A stretch of DNA of 64,000 nucleotides from Tamarix chinensis (Eukaryota > Streptophyta > Magnoliopsida > Caryophyllales > Tamaricaceae): contig CM060175.1 in NCBI GenBank assembly GCA_030549775.1, forward strand, positions 41,087,915-41,151,914, given 5' to 3'. This document shows, one piece after another, positions 12,098 through 23,356 of the stretch. Both the position numbers and the translations under genes were made by a program. The notes below the pieces were generated by a model. It was not told where the DNA came from and ran no database searches. It saw nothing but the letters and a program-made list of their open reading frames with translations. The stretch's first letter is position 1. Every line of letters starts with the position of its first letter.

Positions 12098-13941
12098 GCC
12101 TATAAAGTGGAAAATAAAAATTGGAGTAATAGGTATGTTTGTGTACAAAATTATTATCTAGGATATATTCTATACACTTTACATTCTTGTTTAAAACTAA
12201 TTTAGGTGATTATCCAATGCTTTAGGTGTTGTAATGATGCTGGTGTTTTAAAGTTTAAAATCGCCATTGTAATGTGTTATTTTTTATCATTTTTGTTGCC
12301 TTTATTTACCTTATTTTCAATTAGTTTGGTGTTCATTTCTTTTTATTTCTTTATTTTGTTTGTAGTGTTTTTTCATGTGTTAATTTCCTATTTTTAGCAT
12401 CCTTTTATTTCTTTAATGTGCTTGTTTGATTTCAATCTTTTATATTTGTTTCCTTCTTTCTTTCGTTAGCATGTTGTTTTCTTCTCTTTTCTTTTGATAT
12501 GCCTAATCTTAATTGATTTTCCTATTCTTTTTCTTTTTTTATCTTAAACAAAATGGAAAATGATAGGTCAATGATGAAAACATGATATAATTCTCTACAT
12601 GTCTCAATAACACATTAGGAATACCTATAATGTGTGAGCAAGTATAGTGAAGAAGAACTTCAAAATGTTTTAAAGCATGACATTCCCAATTGATAGAGTC
12701 CTAAACCACTTATTATTTTATCACTCTAATAGCTTATTTTTGTAGATTACCCATCTAAACTAATACCTAGAAAATAGAGTTGGTAGTATTGGAACTAGTG
12801 AGATCTTAAGCCTTATAGGCAGCTCATATTTTATATAGTCCCACTATTTTCTAACTTTGCATGTTCTCCTCTAACGTGTGAAACTAAAATTTGTATCTTT
12901 TTTTCTTCAAGGCCACATACAAGTGATATATACATTAACATGATTAAGGCACATGCTTTCTTTTCATAACTATATTAGCCAAATTACCTACTAATTGATG
13001 GGTATTTCCATTTGTTTAACCCCTTTAAGATTAAGAAATGTTCTTTTGTTTTTATTAAAAAACAACATTGGTAACCGCCTATCCTAATTTATTATCTTAT
13101 CCTTTTCCAAAACTAGGGAATGATAACTCTTAAATGTAATTGGTGTAGGTATACTAAGAATAAGCATGAGGTTGTAAAGATGAATGGTTTGGTAGCGTCT
13201 CTTCTTGTGCAAATGATCTAAATGTAGCTTCATTTTTTATTTCTAAAAAATAAGAAAAATAGAAGAGATAGAAAGAAGGAACATAATTTTTGAACTTTAA
13301 TTGTGAAAGGTTGAGCACTTGAAGCTTTTGTTAACATTTCTAGAGTATGTTAGTGCATTATTGATCTCAAATTTTGAGATATATTATTGTAATTGTCTCT
13401 CCATTTGTTTTTGGGGCATTAGCTACAATATTAAACTTACCCTATCATTTCCCTAGCCCCATTACAACCTTAATAAGATCTCATGATTGTTTCGTTATAT
13501 AATTTTTTTTATGTGGTGGAAAATGAGAATACGTACAAACATATGGTTGATTATTTTCAACATAGAAAATTTTGTGCAAAATGTTTAAATTCTTAAATCA
13601 CATGAGTGTATATAGTCTATAATTCCTTATAAAGAGGAATTATAATTCTTTACACAAAATTTTTTTCATAAAGATGTGCACTCATATAATTCTAAACCAT
13701 CTTATAATGCCATAATACTTTGAGAGTCAAGAGTAAGGGTTGTTCACAACTTTATTTTTGTTTTCATATTATTAATGATAATAATTTAGGTAGGTCTTAT
13801 AAATGTATGTCTTGTTCATTTAGTTTGTTACTATAACTTGACACCTTGATCCCTCCTTTCTATATTTTTTCTTTATCTTGTTCGTCCTTTTTTATGCTCT
13901 AAGTTTCTTAGGGATAAGCAATAGTTCAAGCATGGGAGAAT
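12098..13941. other. Degenerate internal region of second Athila-like element
   Basis: No gene recognised. The end of the stretch, TTCTTAGGGATAAGCAATAG then CAAGCATGGGAGAATTGA, resembles the polypurine-tract neighbourhood of Athila elements (GGGACAAGCAAT...TTTGGGGAGTTGA). It leads directly into the LTR start at 13942. Confidence 0.5.
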
Positions 13942-14627
13942 TGATATATTGGTAAAAGAACAAATATTGGGATGATTTTCACTCTTAATATATACATATT
14001 TCCATTAATTCCCTATTCATATTGTTAATTTTTCTATTGAATTTGTGGATATTGCATCCTTTGGAATAATATTTTGTAGGTGCACTTAATGGATGTAAAT
14101 AAGGCTAAGACAGGGAAATTTGAAAGCTTTAAGCAGGCATTGTAAATAACTTAGTGTGGATATGGAAAATTAATTTTAGAAACAATTGCATTTGATTGAA
14201 TAAGTGAATAAATTTTCCTTGGATGTAATATGATATTGGAGAATTATAAATAAGTTATAGATTTTCTTTATACCTTTTAACTCATCTGAGATAACCTCAT
14301 TTCGACTCCAAATGAAAAGGTGATGAGAATTTTTTTTAAACTATCCAGATTGTTGAGAATGGAAGAGTTGCACAATCTACCTATCCAATCCTAGCATGGT
14401 TGTGCAGCATGCATTATTCAAGTAGTAGGAGTAACACTTCTACATGGTCTAGCTATACAACCTATCATAGTCATGCCAAAAGCAATTGCATCATTTTAAA
14501 CCATGATCAACACTTTCATTAAGGTATATAATTCTTCATTCAAAAAGTGAACAGTATTTAAGCACTCTTCATCTCTCTTTTCCCTACAAAAAAAGTACAC
14601 TAAATTTTATTCCCTCATTCAAATCTT
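13942..14627 (+). repeat. Athila-like LTR copy B, left part
   Basis: It starts TGATATATTGGTAAAAG after a polypurine-like run. It matches 8500-9190 along its length. The match breaks at 14627/14628 inside CATTCAAATCTT and resumes at 17746. Confidence 0.7.
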
Positions 14628-17600
14628 TGTATAATGCCCTTGTGAATTTTACCTATAATGTGTGAAGATTCATGTTCTTGATAATGATAAGATGAATTTT
14701 GGTCTTATTTTGAAAAAGAATTTTGGATTTTAATTTGCAAAGGATTTGGAAAATTTTGGAAAATAAAGAAGAAATTGGTTTTGGAGTGCACTAGTCAGTA
14801 GGTTCTACAAACTTTGACTAGTTTGTTATTCTTTAGTTTAGGTTTCTGGTTTAGGGTAACCAATCAATTGGTCCAAAAAAATCAATTGAATAGTGGGAAC
14901 TAGTCGATGGATGAGCCAAACCAATTAGCTAGTTTACCTAATCTATATGATGTTTGAAATTTGATTTTTAAGAGAAACTTCTTATAATAATCTTAAATAT
15001 TGGTAATCAACCTTTAAATTATTTCTATGTCATCTCCAATGAATTTTGACCATTAATTCAAGTTTTTTCCCTACCTTGAACATCTTTGTGGATTAAAATT
15101 GACATAAAAGAAGAGGATGGCCTCACCCACTTGTCCCATTCTTCTTCTCTCTTCTACGAAAATCACTCTAATGTCTGTTGATTGTTTCCCATGCCCTTTT
15201 TTCTTCTATCCCTTCTTATGCTTAGATTTCTCAAAAGTACATTTACCTAAATTATTTAAGCCATAGGAGAAGTCAATCCATTCCTTGATAAATCCACCCA
15301 ACATTAACCAAATTTTAATGGGATGATTTGAGATCTGATTATATATATATATATATCCCCTTTTTCCTTAGCAAATTGTGGGTGTATAAAAAGCTTCAAC
15401 TCTCGTTTTTCCTCAATTATTCTCAGCCACCAAAAATACCTTGTGTTTCTTGCACTTGTATCTTCACTCATTTATCCTTTGTGTTATTTATTTTCAAGCT
15501 TATTTATCCCTTATAATCCTTCATCTAACACTTTATTGTGTTACTCTTAAGCAAGAGATCATTAGATTTAGGAAAAGATCGATGATGATTTAATTAGTTC
15601 TTCCCAGAAGTCCACTTCACTTAGGTGATGTTTTCTTAATTTTTTCCAAATTCATGTTTCTTTGGTTTTATATGATTTTAAAAATATTTTTATAAGTTTT
15701 AAGGTGTTTGAGATTTGGGATTTTTTAGCTAAAGTTTTTCCTTGGTATGGATTATGCTAAGCTACACTAGGTAAGACATTCTTACCTTGAAGTATGGACT
15801 AAATGAGCATACACATTAATGTAAGCTTGGAAATTTTGATTTTTCATATCATGATCTTAGTGGTATTGTAGTGATTTGTGTATTGAGTTGTGATATTTTG
15901 AGAACGTATGAGTTTTATGCATAAGTTAATGATTCTCTCCAAATGCATCATGATTTAGTAGTTGAGCATGTTCAATCTTAGTTATTGTAATGTCTAATGG
16001 AATGGATGTGATATAGATAATATTTAAGGTTTGAATTGTTTACAAGAATATATACATATATATATTCTGCTTAAGCAGACTAATCGACTAGTCTTAGAGC
16101 AGTTGAATGGTTAGTTGAACTAATCGGATGGCCTATTTGTGGTGATTTTTAGTTTGGTATCAATTTGAACCCATCGACTAGCTTGACTAAATATATCGAC
16201 TAGTTTTTAGATCAATTGACAAGTTTGATACACTGATTAATTGGTTTCAACAAGGATGTTAGGGTTTGGCTATGTCAAACCAATCAACCAATTTCAGTTG
16301 GAATGCTCATTTTACTTCCTTATAACCTTGCAATTTTTTAAGACTTGATATTATGTCTTTTCATGATTAGTAAATAATGCAAATTCACTTTTTAGCATGA
16401 ATAAATTAACTCAATTGGTGGAAAAAATTGGCCAAGTATTGATGATACTTCCACTAAGTGCCCTTTAAGGGTTTTGATAGATATATTTAAATGATTATGC
16501 AACTACGGTGGACTTGGTATGCTATATGGACCTTGTTTGGTATTTGTCTTGGTTAATAGTATAAGAATCATGTAGCACTAAATGAATGCAGATTAACTAA
16601 TTCTCAATTAACTAACAAGGGTTAGGGTGTTTTTAGTATTTACCTTTGAGCAGGATCCTAGTTGATCCTGGTGCCTTTCCTAATCTAAAAACTGATGATA
16701 TACTAGGGTTATCAATACCAAAAGGATTGGTTACCTAGGGGGTTTATTTATCTTTAGTCAAACTTTATATTCATTAGTGGTTCTCTCGGCTTCAGCTGGA
16801 CTTTATTCCCTATGGTTATTAGTTTGACTTCTATAAGTATAGAGAGACTATAGGAGATAATCCAACCTGTTGCTAAAAAAACAAAAGGAAACATAAGTAA
16901 TTAAGTTAAAGATGATCTAATATCATAATCAAAAATCCAAGGTTTAGCAAAATGGACCTCAGAGTTATCTAGTACTTCACACCATTGGGTTGTTATTTTG
17001 CATGATTATACAATGTTATCTATTACACATGAATGTTGTGATAAGTATGATAAACTATGAATCCCTTGTATATGGTGTGAAGCATGATATTTCATGAATT
17101 CCATGTCTATTATTGAGTATGATACTATCGTCCTCCATGTGCATGAATAGTTTACTACAATGAGAACTCCATATTAGTAGAGCATGTAAATTGGTATACC
17201 ATTTCATAAGCATGTGTGCTAGCATGACTTATATGACCTTTCTTAACCATATATGCATCATAAACGCCCCTTATGACGTGCCCATTTAATCGACCACTTG
17301 CTCAATCCCATAAGCAAAAAACCTTGTGGAGGTATTTATGGGTGGCTAGTAGTCATCCTATTATGTGGGTGTGTGTTGGGAATCTGAGTATGGACTTGTA
17401 ATGGAATGTTCTTTTGTTGATCCTTGAGAAATATTAGTTTTTATAGTCCCCCTTTTCCCAAAATTCCCTCATTATGTATTTTATTTTGTTTTGGACTTAT
17501 GTTTTCTTGCTTCGTAAACACTAACTCTTATTATCCTTATTTTGTCTATTTTTGTGCACTTCATTCCTTGTGTTTTGGTTGGTGCATACTTAACCTTATA

Positions 17601-17745
17601 TCTAACATAGGATGGATGGTATAACATCTATCCAATAAGAGGTATAATGGTAACACTCTATTTTTCCTTAGTATTATTTCCATAATTTTTCTTCCATGAT
17701 GAAATTTAAAATAATATATTTTTGAGGAGAAAAATGAGTGTTACA
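14628..17745 (-). repeat. 3.1-kb LTR-like insertion inside LTR copy B
   Basis: This block interrupts an otherwise continuous LTR. On the minus strand it starts TGTAACACTCATTTTTC at 17745 and ends ATTATACA at 14628, so it has TG...CA ends. Its first roughly 110 minus-strand bases form a hairpin-like pair (TAACACTC / GAGTGTTA), the same architecture as the LTR start at 22335. A solo LTR of a long-LTR gypsy family (Tekay/Del type) fits best. No target duplication is visible (ATCTT against ATTAG). The interior repeats CGACTAG-type motifs near 14890-14925 and 16080-16205. No gene is seen. Confidence 0.55.
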
Positions 17746-18990
17746 ATTAGTTTTAGTCTTAGTTTCAACTCTTATATGTAATCTTGAAAACCGATTCAAT
17801 GCTTTTAATCTGTTGTTTTATCACTTTATTTCTCTCTTGCTATTTTTTTTAATTTATGTTCCTATATTTTATTTCTTGCATTTTATAGTAGCAATGAGTG
17901 AGTAGATTATTTTTTTTAGGATTAAACTAAATTTGCTTTAATATTGTGATGATGAATTTATACGTGTATTATGTAGATAGTACGTACTTGTTTTTTTTTA
18001 TAAATGTATTGTGTATATTCCATTGCATTCTAAGTGTTAAAAGTACACAAAGTTTTCAGCAAATATAATGAACTAACTACTTTAATACAATATAGCACCT
18101 ATCTTAAGGTATCTATATATGTCATCAATCGATTAAAAGATTTGCATTGGTAAAATCTAGTCATCCTCCCAACCAAGTCTGATATAATTTATTTTTGAAC
18201 TAGTCTTGGGTCCTAACATTTCTTCCTGAAGATCCTCATATTTCTCTCTTTCCATATGTAATATATGGTGGCTACAACTAAGGCTCGAATGACTTATCTT
18301 TGAACTTTTGGCCCTTGTCCTCCTTTTTTTGCCTAATTAATAAGATCCAACCACTAGATAATCTATTGATGGAATCCTATATTCTTCAGTAGAGGAAGCC
18401 ATATCTTCTTAGCAAAGCTACATTCAACAAGTACTTACTTGTTGTTTCATAAGTTAGATGCCAAATTTATGAATTGAATTTGAAAGAATTTGATTCACTT
18501 AGATGTTAATTGTAACTAAAATATTAGAGTTAATGTCGGAAACTTAACATATCAATGAGACGAATATGATCACAAAAGCAGGCGTATGAATCTTAGAAAT
18601 TTTTATAGCTAGTGATGCTTAATGGGTTGAATTCTATTTATTAGTCAAAAGAGTACTCAATAGATTTGATTTAATACACCATTATACCTTAAAAGAGGTT
18701 AGTGAGTTAAATATGAAAAGTTCTTCACAATAATTTGAACCATTTGTATGATATTGTATTAATTCGTTGATGTATGTCAAAATTGAGACCTAATTTCAAT
18801 CCTAGATTTTATCATATTTATTCTATATTTTTTAATTTTATTATTTATTTCATTCATTTTCATAATTCATATCCATAATTTCATTAATAGTTAGCCTCTA
18901 TAGTCAAACTAGTGAAGATTAGTACTCAACAGTGAAGTCCCTGTGGGATATGACCCTAACATGCTACAACAAGTCTGTGCACTAATTATC
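17746..18990 (+). repeat. Athila-like LTR copy B, right part
   Basis: It resumes the match to 9195-9900: TTTTAATCTG, GTAGATTATTTTT, TTCACTTAGATGTTAATTG, TTAGAGTTAATGTC, CCTTAAAAGAGG. It continues to AGTCCCTGTGGGATATGACCC near 18937-18957, a phrase typical of Athila LTR ends (CTCCCTGTGGAT-CGACC). A LINE fragment interrupts it at about 18000-18440. Confidence 0.65.
18010..18440 (-). pseudogene. LINE reverse-transcriptase C-terminal fragment
   Basis: Copy A of the LTR lacks this segment. On the minus strand short pieces read ECSFAKKIWLPLLKNIG and, further on, VIRALVVATIYYIWKERN. These resemble the zinc-binding domain that ends plant L1-type LINE reverse transcriptases (C-F/A-x-x-IW ... IWRERN). 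Stops are frequent. A 5'-truncated LINE tail inserted into the LTR is the likely reading. Confidence 0.5.
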
Positions 18991-19009
18991 TCCATCAAAC
19001 AGAGTGTCA

Positions 19010-19640
19010 AACGTGGTTTAAAATGAAGTAACTACTTCTTGCATAGTCATGACAGGATTTCAAGGCAAGGGCATACATAAGTGCAACTCTTATTGGTTGA
19101 ATAATGCATGTTGTACAACCGTGCTAGAATTGCTCAGGTAGATTATGTAGTTCTTCCCTTCTCAACATTCTCGATAGCTTTTTGAAAAAAATAGTGTTCA
19201 TAACTTCTTCATCTATTATTGAAACAAGGTGATCTTAGATGCATTTGGAAGGTGAGAAGAAGATCTATAATTGTTTTCCTTTACACTTCTCCAAATTCTC
19301 ATTACATCTAAGGAATAATTCTTCACTTTTTCAATCAAATGAAATTGTCTATAAAATAAATAAGACCATATCCATGTTAGTTTCATTACAATGCTTGCTT
19401 AAAGTATTATAATTACCTCATCTCAGAATTATTTACATATCAAATGGAATTTCCTCATCAATTGAGTGCACCTACAAAAAATGCCAAAGGATGCAGTATC
19501 AACAAAACAAATAGAAAATCTAACAATTTGCATAAATAATCTATGGAACCATGTATATATCAAGAGTGAAAATTATCTCGATATTAGTCATTTTAATAAT
19601 CTATAAGATACATTTGACTTAGACATGCATTAAAATGTTA
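19010..19640 (-). repeat. Athila-like LTR copy C, inverted and truncated
   Basis: On the minus strand this follows the order of copies A and B: AATAATTTTCACTCTTGATATATACATGG, ATTGAAAAAGTGAAGAATTATTCCTT, ATCTTCT....TCTAAGATCACCTTG, and GCATGCATTATTCAACC, read approximately. It stops near the base corresponding to 14545 of copy B. It lies head to head with the end of copy B, so part of this family is now inverted. Confidence 0.65.
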
Positions 19641-19884
19641 GAAGCAATTTTAATTCTCTTTTTAGCTACACTAGCCAATTAGCCAAACATTAATGATTGA
19701 TCAATTACTAACCCTTTTAAGCTTTTAGCCTACATTGTTGATGTAACCACACTTGTAAGCTTGTTCTGTATCCCTACCTTTAGAACTAGTGGGGTGTTGG
19801 CTAAGATTGAACAAAATAGTCAGAAGTTTGATTTAAAATAAGCATGGGGAGGTGTGAACAAAATAAGTTTGATTTAAAAATGTA

Positions 19885-19950
19885 GGAAGAAGAAGAAGAA
19901 GAAGAAGAAGAAGAAGAAGAAGAAGAAGAAGAAGAAGAAGAAGAAGAAGA
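19885..19950. repeat. (AAG)n microsatellite
   Basis: About 21 nearly perfect AAG units. On the minus strand they give a poly-Ser frame (19801-20004) that I do not regard as a gene. The phrase AAGTTTGATTTAAAA occurs on both sides (near 19825 and 19865). Confidence 0.95.
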
Positions 19951-20599
19951 GAGCAAAGAGAAGAATAAATAAATAAGAAGTTTGATTTTTCTTCTCATGT
20001 TCAAGAAGTTGGGACATTTTAAAAAAATGAAAGAAAATAAGAAGGAAAAAAATATTGAATAAGCTAGAAGGTTCTTATATAGTTTTTATTAACTATACTT
20101 CATTAGTACTAGACTTTTATCTCCACATACCAAAGCTTTTTGTCCTATACTCTTAACATTTAGGCTTTTACAACCTTCAAAGACCTCTTGATTATTTTAT
20201 GTCCTACGTATTTCCAATGGTGTAAAATTGAGAAACATTATAAGAATATGGGTGATTATGTTCATGAGTGTGAGCACTTAAGTGAAACATTGAATTCAAT
20301 TCACTTAAATAATCACATGAGATTAGTGTCTTAGTGCCTAAAGTAAGGTTGACAATTTAAAACTTGAGTCTTGAATGAGTTTAGTGTATGGTTGCCTACA
20401 AACCACCTAATATATTTACCTTAAGAAGTTTCTCTTTGCATAACTTTGAACTGAGAATTTAATAATGTTTTTACCCTTCTTTCCTAAGCATGTTACCTAA
20501 AAATGTATTCAAAAATTGTGAAAACACAACATTTGGAACATAACAAAAATAAGGAGTATCTAAGTGTGCAATGGTAAAAATACATGTGAATTCAACCAT

Positions 20600-20840
20600 A
20601 ATGAAATCAAATTTTAGAAAAGTTCTATTCATGAAAGTTGTAGATCTTTTTTATTTTCCAACACATCAAAAATTAGCTCCATTAGAAGTTAAACATAAAA
20701 GTTAAGATGAAATTTGGTACATTATTGAAGTTGTCTCATAGCTTTAGAGTCAATGTAATCCCACCTTGCTATTTGACACGGTCATGTCCATCACAACTAC
20801 AACTTAGACTAACAGAAACAATGATGATGGTGATTTGAAT
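20600..20840 (+). repeat. Athila-like LTR fragment
   Basis: The sequence GAAAGTTGTAGATCTTTTTTATTTTCCAACACATCAAAAATTAGCTCCATTAGAAG, here in outline only, and the following TTGAAGTTGTCTCATAG...TTTGACACGGTCATG match 4580-4735 in the same orientation. It is another partial copy of the long-LTR family. Confidence 0.55.
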
Positions 20841-22335
20841 TATGGCAGAAGAGTGATGAGGGTTTAACAATGATGATGGTTTGAATGCAACACACTAAGT
20901 AATCTATACATTTGATGACGGATTGATGATGATTCTTAGTGTTGAAAGTTAGGATTTGTATGCAGGTTAGAATTGTGGTTTAGGGTTAGGTTCAAAAAGA
21001 GGGAATAAGGTGGTGTTTGGTTGATATGGATGGTTTAGGGTTTTAAAGGGATGGTTTACGTCTTTGGTTTTGTATACTGATTTAGTACTCTGATCAACCA
21101 CAAATTAGAGTAGGATTTTGATGGTAATTATGGTAGAAAAATATGGATTAAGAATAGTAGAAAAGATATGGTTTAATTTCTAATTCACACAGACAAAGAG
21201 ATTAAAACTTTCAAGCCAAACCGTTCACACATATTCAATTTGCTTGAGTTTGAACTCACACAAAATTCCTTCAATGTTGATCTTCAACTTAAATTCTTCA
21301 TAATACATCCAATATGCTCGACATTACCACTAGATAAAGTATATTCCAAAAGATTCCAAGGTAAAAGATATTATGCTAACTTTATACTACTTGATGCTAG
21401 CTTTATTCTCCTACTTTATTACTTAATTAATAAATTATCTAAATCACTTAATAAAGCTCAAAAATCCTACCAATATACTCCTCATGCATGTGGTTACTCC
21501 CTCCTTGCATGCCATGCATATGAACGTAGACATTTAATTACTCTATGTGTGACCAGCTTACCGGTTATAATAGTGGGGTGTTCCTGTATTCGCATGGATT
21601 GATAAAAAGGCATAATGTGAATCGACTTCAGATAAAATGATGATTAAATAATTAATCTGCACCTTTTTGGGCCTTATGTGTGGACTTGTTGATTATAAGC
21701 TATAGATTTCACTTTATGCTTTTATATATCATATGTGTGGGTTTGCAATTGTATGTTGATAATTACCCTGCATAATTTAATGTGTTATATGCCGCCCTTA
21801 GTACTCGGTTACCTTACTCAGTACGTAGCGTACTGATCACCCTTTTCATGGGTGCTGCTCATTCCCACGAGCAGAAGGCCCGTTCTGACTTTGTGCAAGT
21901 GGGCGAGACATCAGTCGGAGCTGTGTGTGAGCTTGTTTTAGCTCAAGGTTCGAGAGTTGTGGCCATATTTACTCTTTATACGATGTATTTCCTTTTATTA
22001 GTTCTTTTGTATCGAATTTATCCATTTTGATCTATTACCTTGTATTGAGTATTTCAAATGAATATTTTATCGGTTATAAGCTTATTTCTTTTTTGGAAAT
22101 GATTTATAATTTTTTATGCGTACTCTAATTTTGTTTTACAACCGAGTTTAGTTTATCTTGATTTATAATTGATCATTAATCCTTTCTTTAGCCTTGACAC
22201 TTGGTATTGAAACGGTCGGAAAGAATCGGTTTGGTACTAAGTGTGGCGGTAACATCCCCAAAATTCACGGGTTTTAAATTAAGTATTTTAATTAATTCCG
22301 CTTTAAAAAAATAGTAAATTTTGGGGCGTTACACG
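20841..22335 (-). repeat. LTR-like remnant starting TGTAACGCCCC on the minus strand
   Basis: Bases 22335 to 22249 on the minus strand open with TGTAACGCCCCAAAATTT and close with AATTTTGGGGATGTTACC, an imperfect inverted pair. This architecture is known from starts of long plant gypsy LTRs and is also seen at 17745. The left limit is unknown. The frame at 21240-21602 (120 codons) and the one at 21782-22030 lie inside and show no known domain. The segment 21800-21960 is unusually GC-rich for the area (TACTCAGTACGTAGCGTACTG and onward). Confidence 0.45.
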
Positions 22336-23356
22336 ACCCAAACCCGTTGGGTCTTAAAAGTTCAGACCTAGATCCAAATCTATCGGGTCTAGCGAGTAAA
22401 CGGATCCTAAATGGGTCCGGTTATTTTTTTTAAAAAAATAATTAATAATCTATGCTAATACAAATACATTTATGTTTTATATAACTTAATATGTATTTTT
22501 TTGTTAAAAAAATCATCTAAGTGAAAAAATAAATCTATTAAAATAGTTATATTAACTTTTCAAATGGTGTTTTAATGCTTTTAGTAGGGATGTAAATGGG
22601 GCGAGTTTGGGGCGGGTTTGCCCATATCCGTATCCGTATCTGATAAGAAAATCCGTACCCGAATACGTACCCATACCCGAATCCATATCAGCTAACATAT
22701 CTATATCCGTTACTCGACGAATTATCTGTTTACCCGTTAATGGATATTATCCGATGGATAAATCCATCACCCGACAGATAAACCCATTTAGAGTTAAGCT
22801 AAATGATAATTTTAACTTTACTTTATACTATATTTATTTTAAAATTAAGGGTAAAAAGGTAATTATATATCGGGTAAACGGGTACGGATATGGATACGGG
22901 TATGGTTACGGGTACGAGTATGGATATCCCATATCTGTATCCGTACTCGAACCCGACAGGTATTTTTTTTCCATCATCCATATCCGTATCCATATCCGTC
23001 GGACAAAATCCATTGAGTTTCAGGTAAAATCCGCTCCGTGTACATCCCTAACTTTTAGAATAAAATGTTATACATATTGTTTATAAAGTAAGTATACAAA
23101 AATAAAATTTTTAAAAAATGAATAAGGAGCTTATATAAGATTAAGACAATAATGACAAATATAATATTAGTATGTGTTTATATATGTATACATATATATA
23201 CACACACACACACATATGTATATTAAACTGGTCTGGCGGGTCAGGTCTGGGTCTAACCCAGACCCAGATCCTTTAAGGTATATATGAACCCAAACCCGCT
23301 AAAAATGAAGCGGGTCTAGCTGATATGGGTCGGATCCGAGACCCATTGCTATCCCT
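22336..23356. mobile_element. Outer hAT-like MITE, left end missing, with nested MITE
   Basis: The right end reads ACCCATTGCTATCCCTA, the usual terminus of plant hAT MITEs. Both arms (22336-22440 and 23230-23350) carry GGGTCYRGGTC-type complementary runs, so the arms can pair. A left TAGGGATAGCAATGGG terminus is not present, so that end is truncated at the LTR boundary. It contains the intact element at 22585-23050. Confidence 0.55.
22585..23050. mobile_element. hAT-type MITE with TIRs and 8-bp target duplication
   Basis: The ends are TAGGGATGTAAATGGGGCG (22585 on) and the complement ending ...CGTGTACATCCCTA (23050), a TIR of about 19 bases with few mismatches. The flanks are GCTTTTAG (22577-22584) and ACTTTTAG (23051-23058), an 8-bp duplication with one difference, as expected of hAT elements. 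The body is a long imperfect palindrome of ATATCCGTATCC / GGATACGGATAT runs. The 22607-23086 frame is a by-product of this pattern. Confidence 0.8.

Noticed and set aside
19801..20004. Minus-strand frame with a long poly-Ser run
   Set aside because: It is the reverse reading of an (AAG)n microsatellite.
21240..21602. 120-codon open frame
   Set aside because: No domain, no codon-use signal and surrounded by LTR-like sequence.
22198..22215. CTTGGTATTGAAAC after TTGACA, resembling an LTR end and tRNA-Met primer site
   Set aside because: The minus-strand LTR start at 22335 (TGTAACGCCCC) puts this inside an LTR of the other orientation. I regard the match as coincidental, though it remains possible.
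22607..23086. 159-codon frame rich in Tyr, Gly and Pro
   Set aside because: It results from the ATCCGTATCC palindromic runs of the hAT-type MITE.
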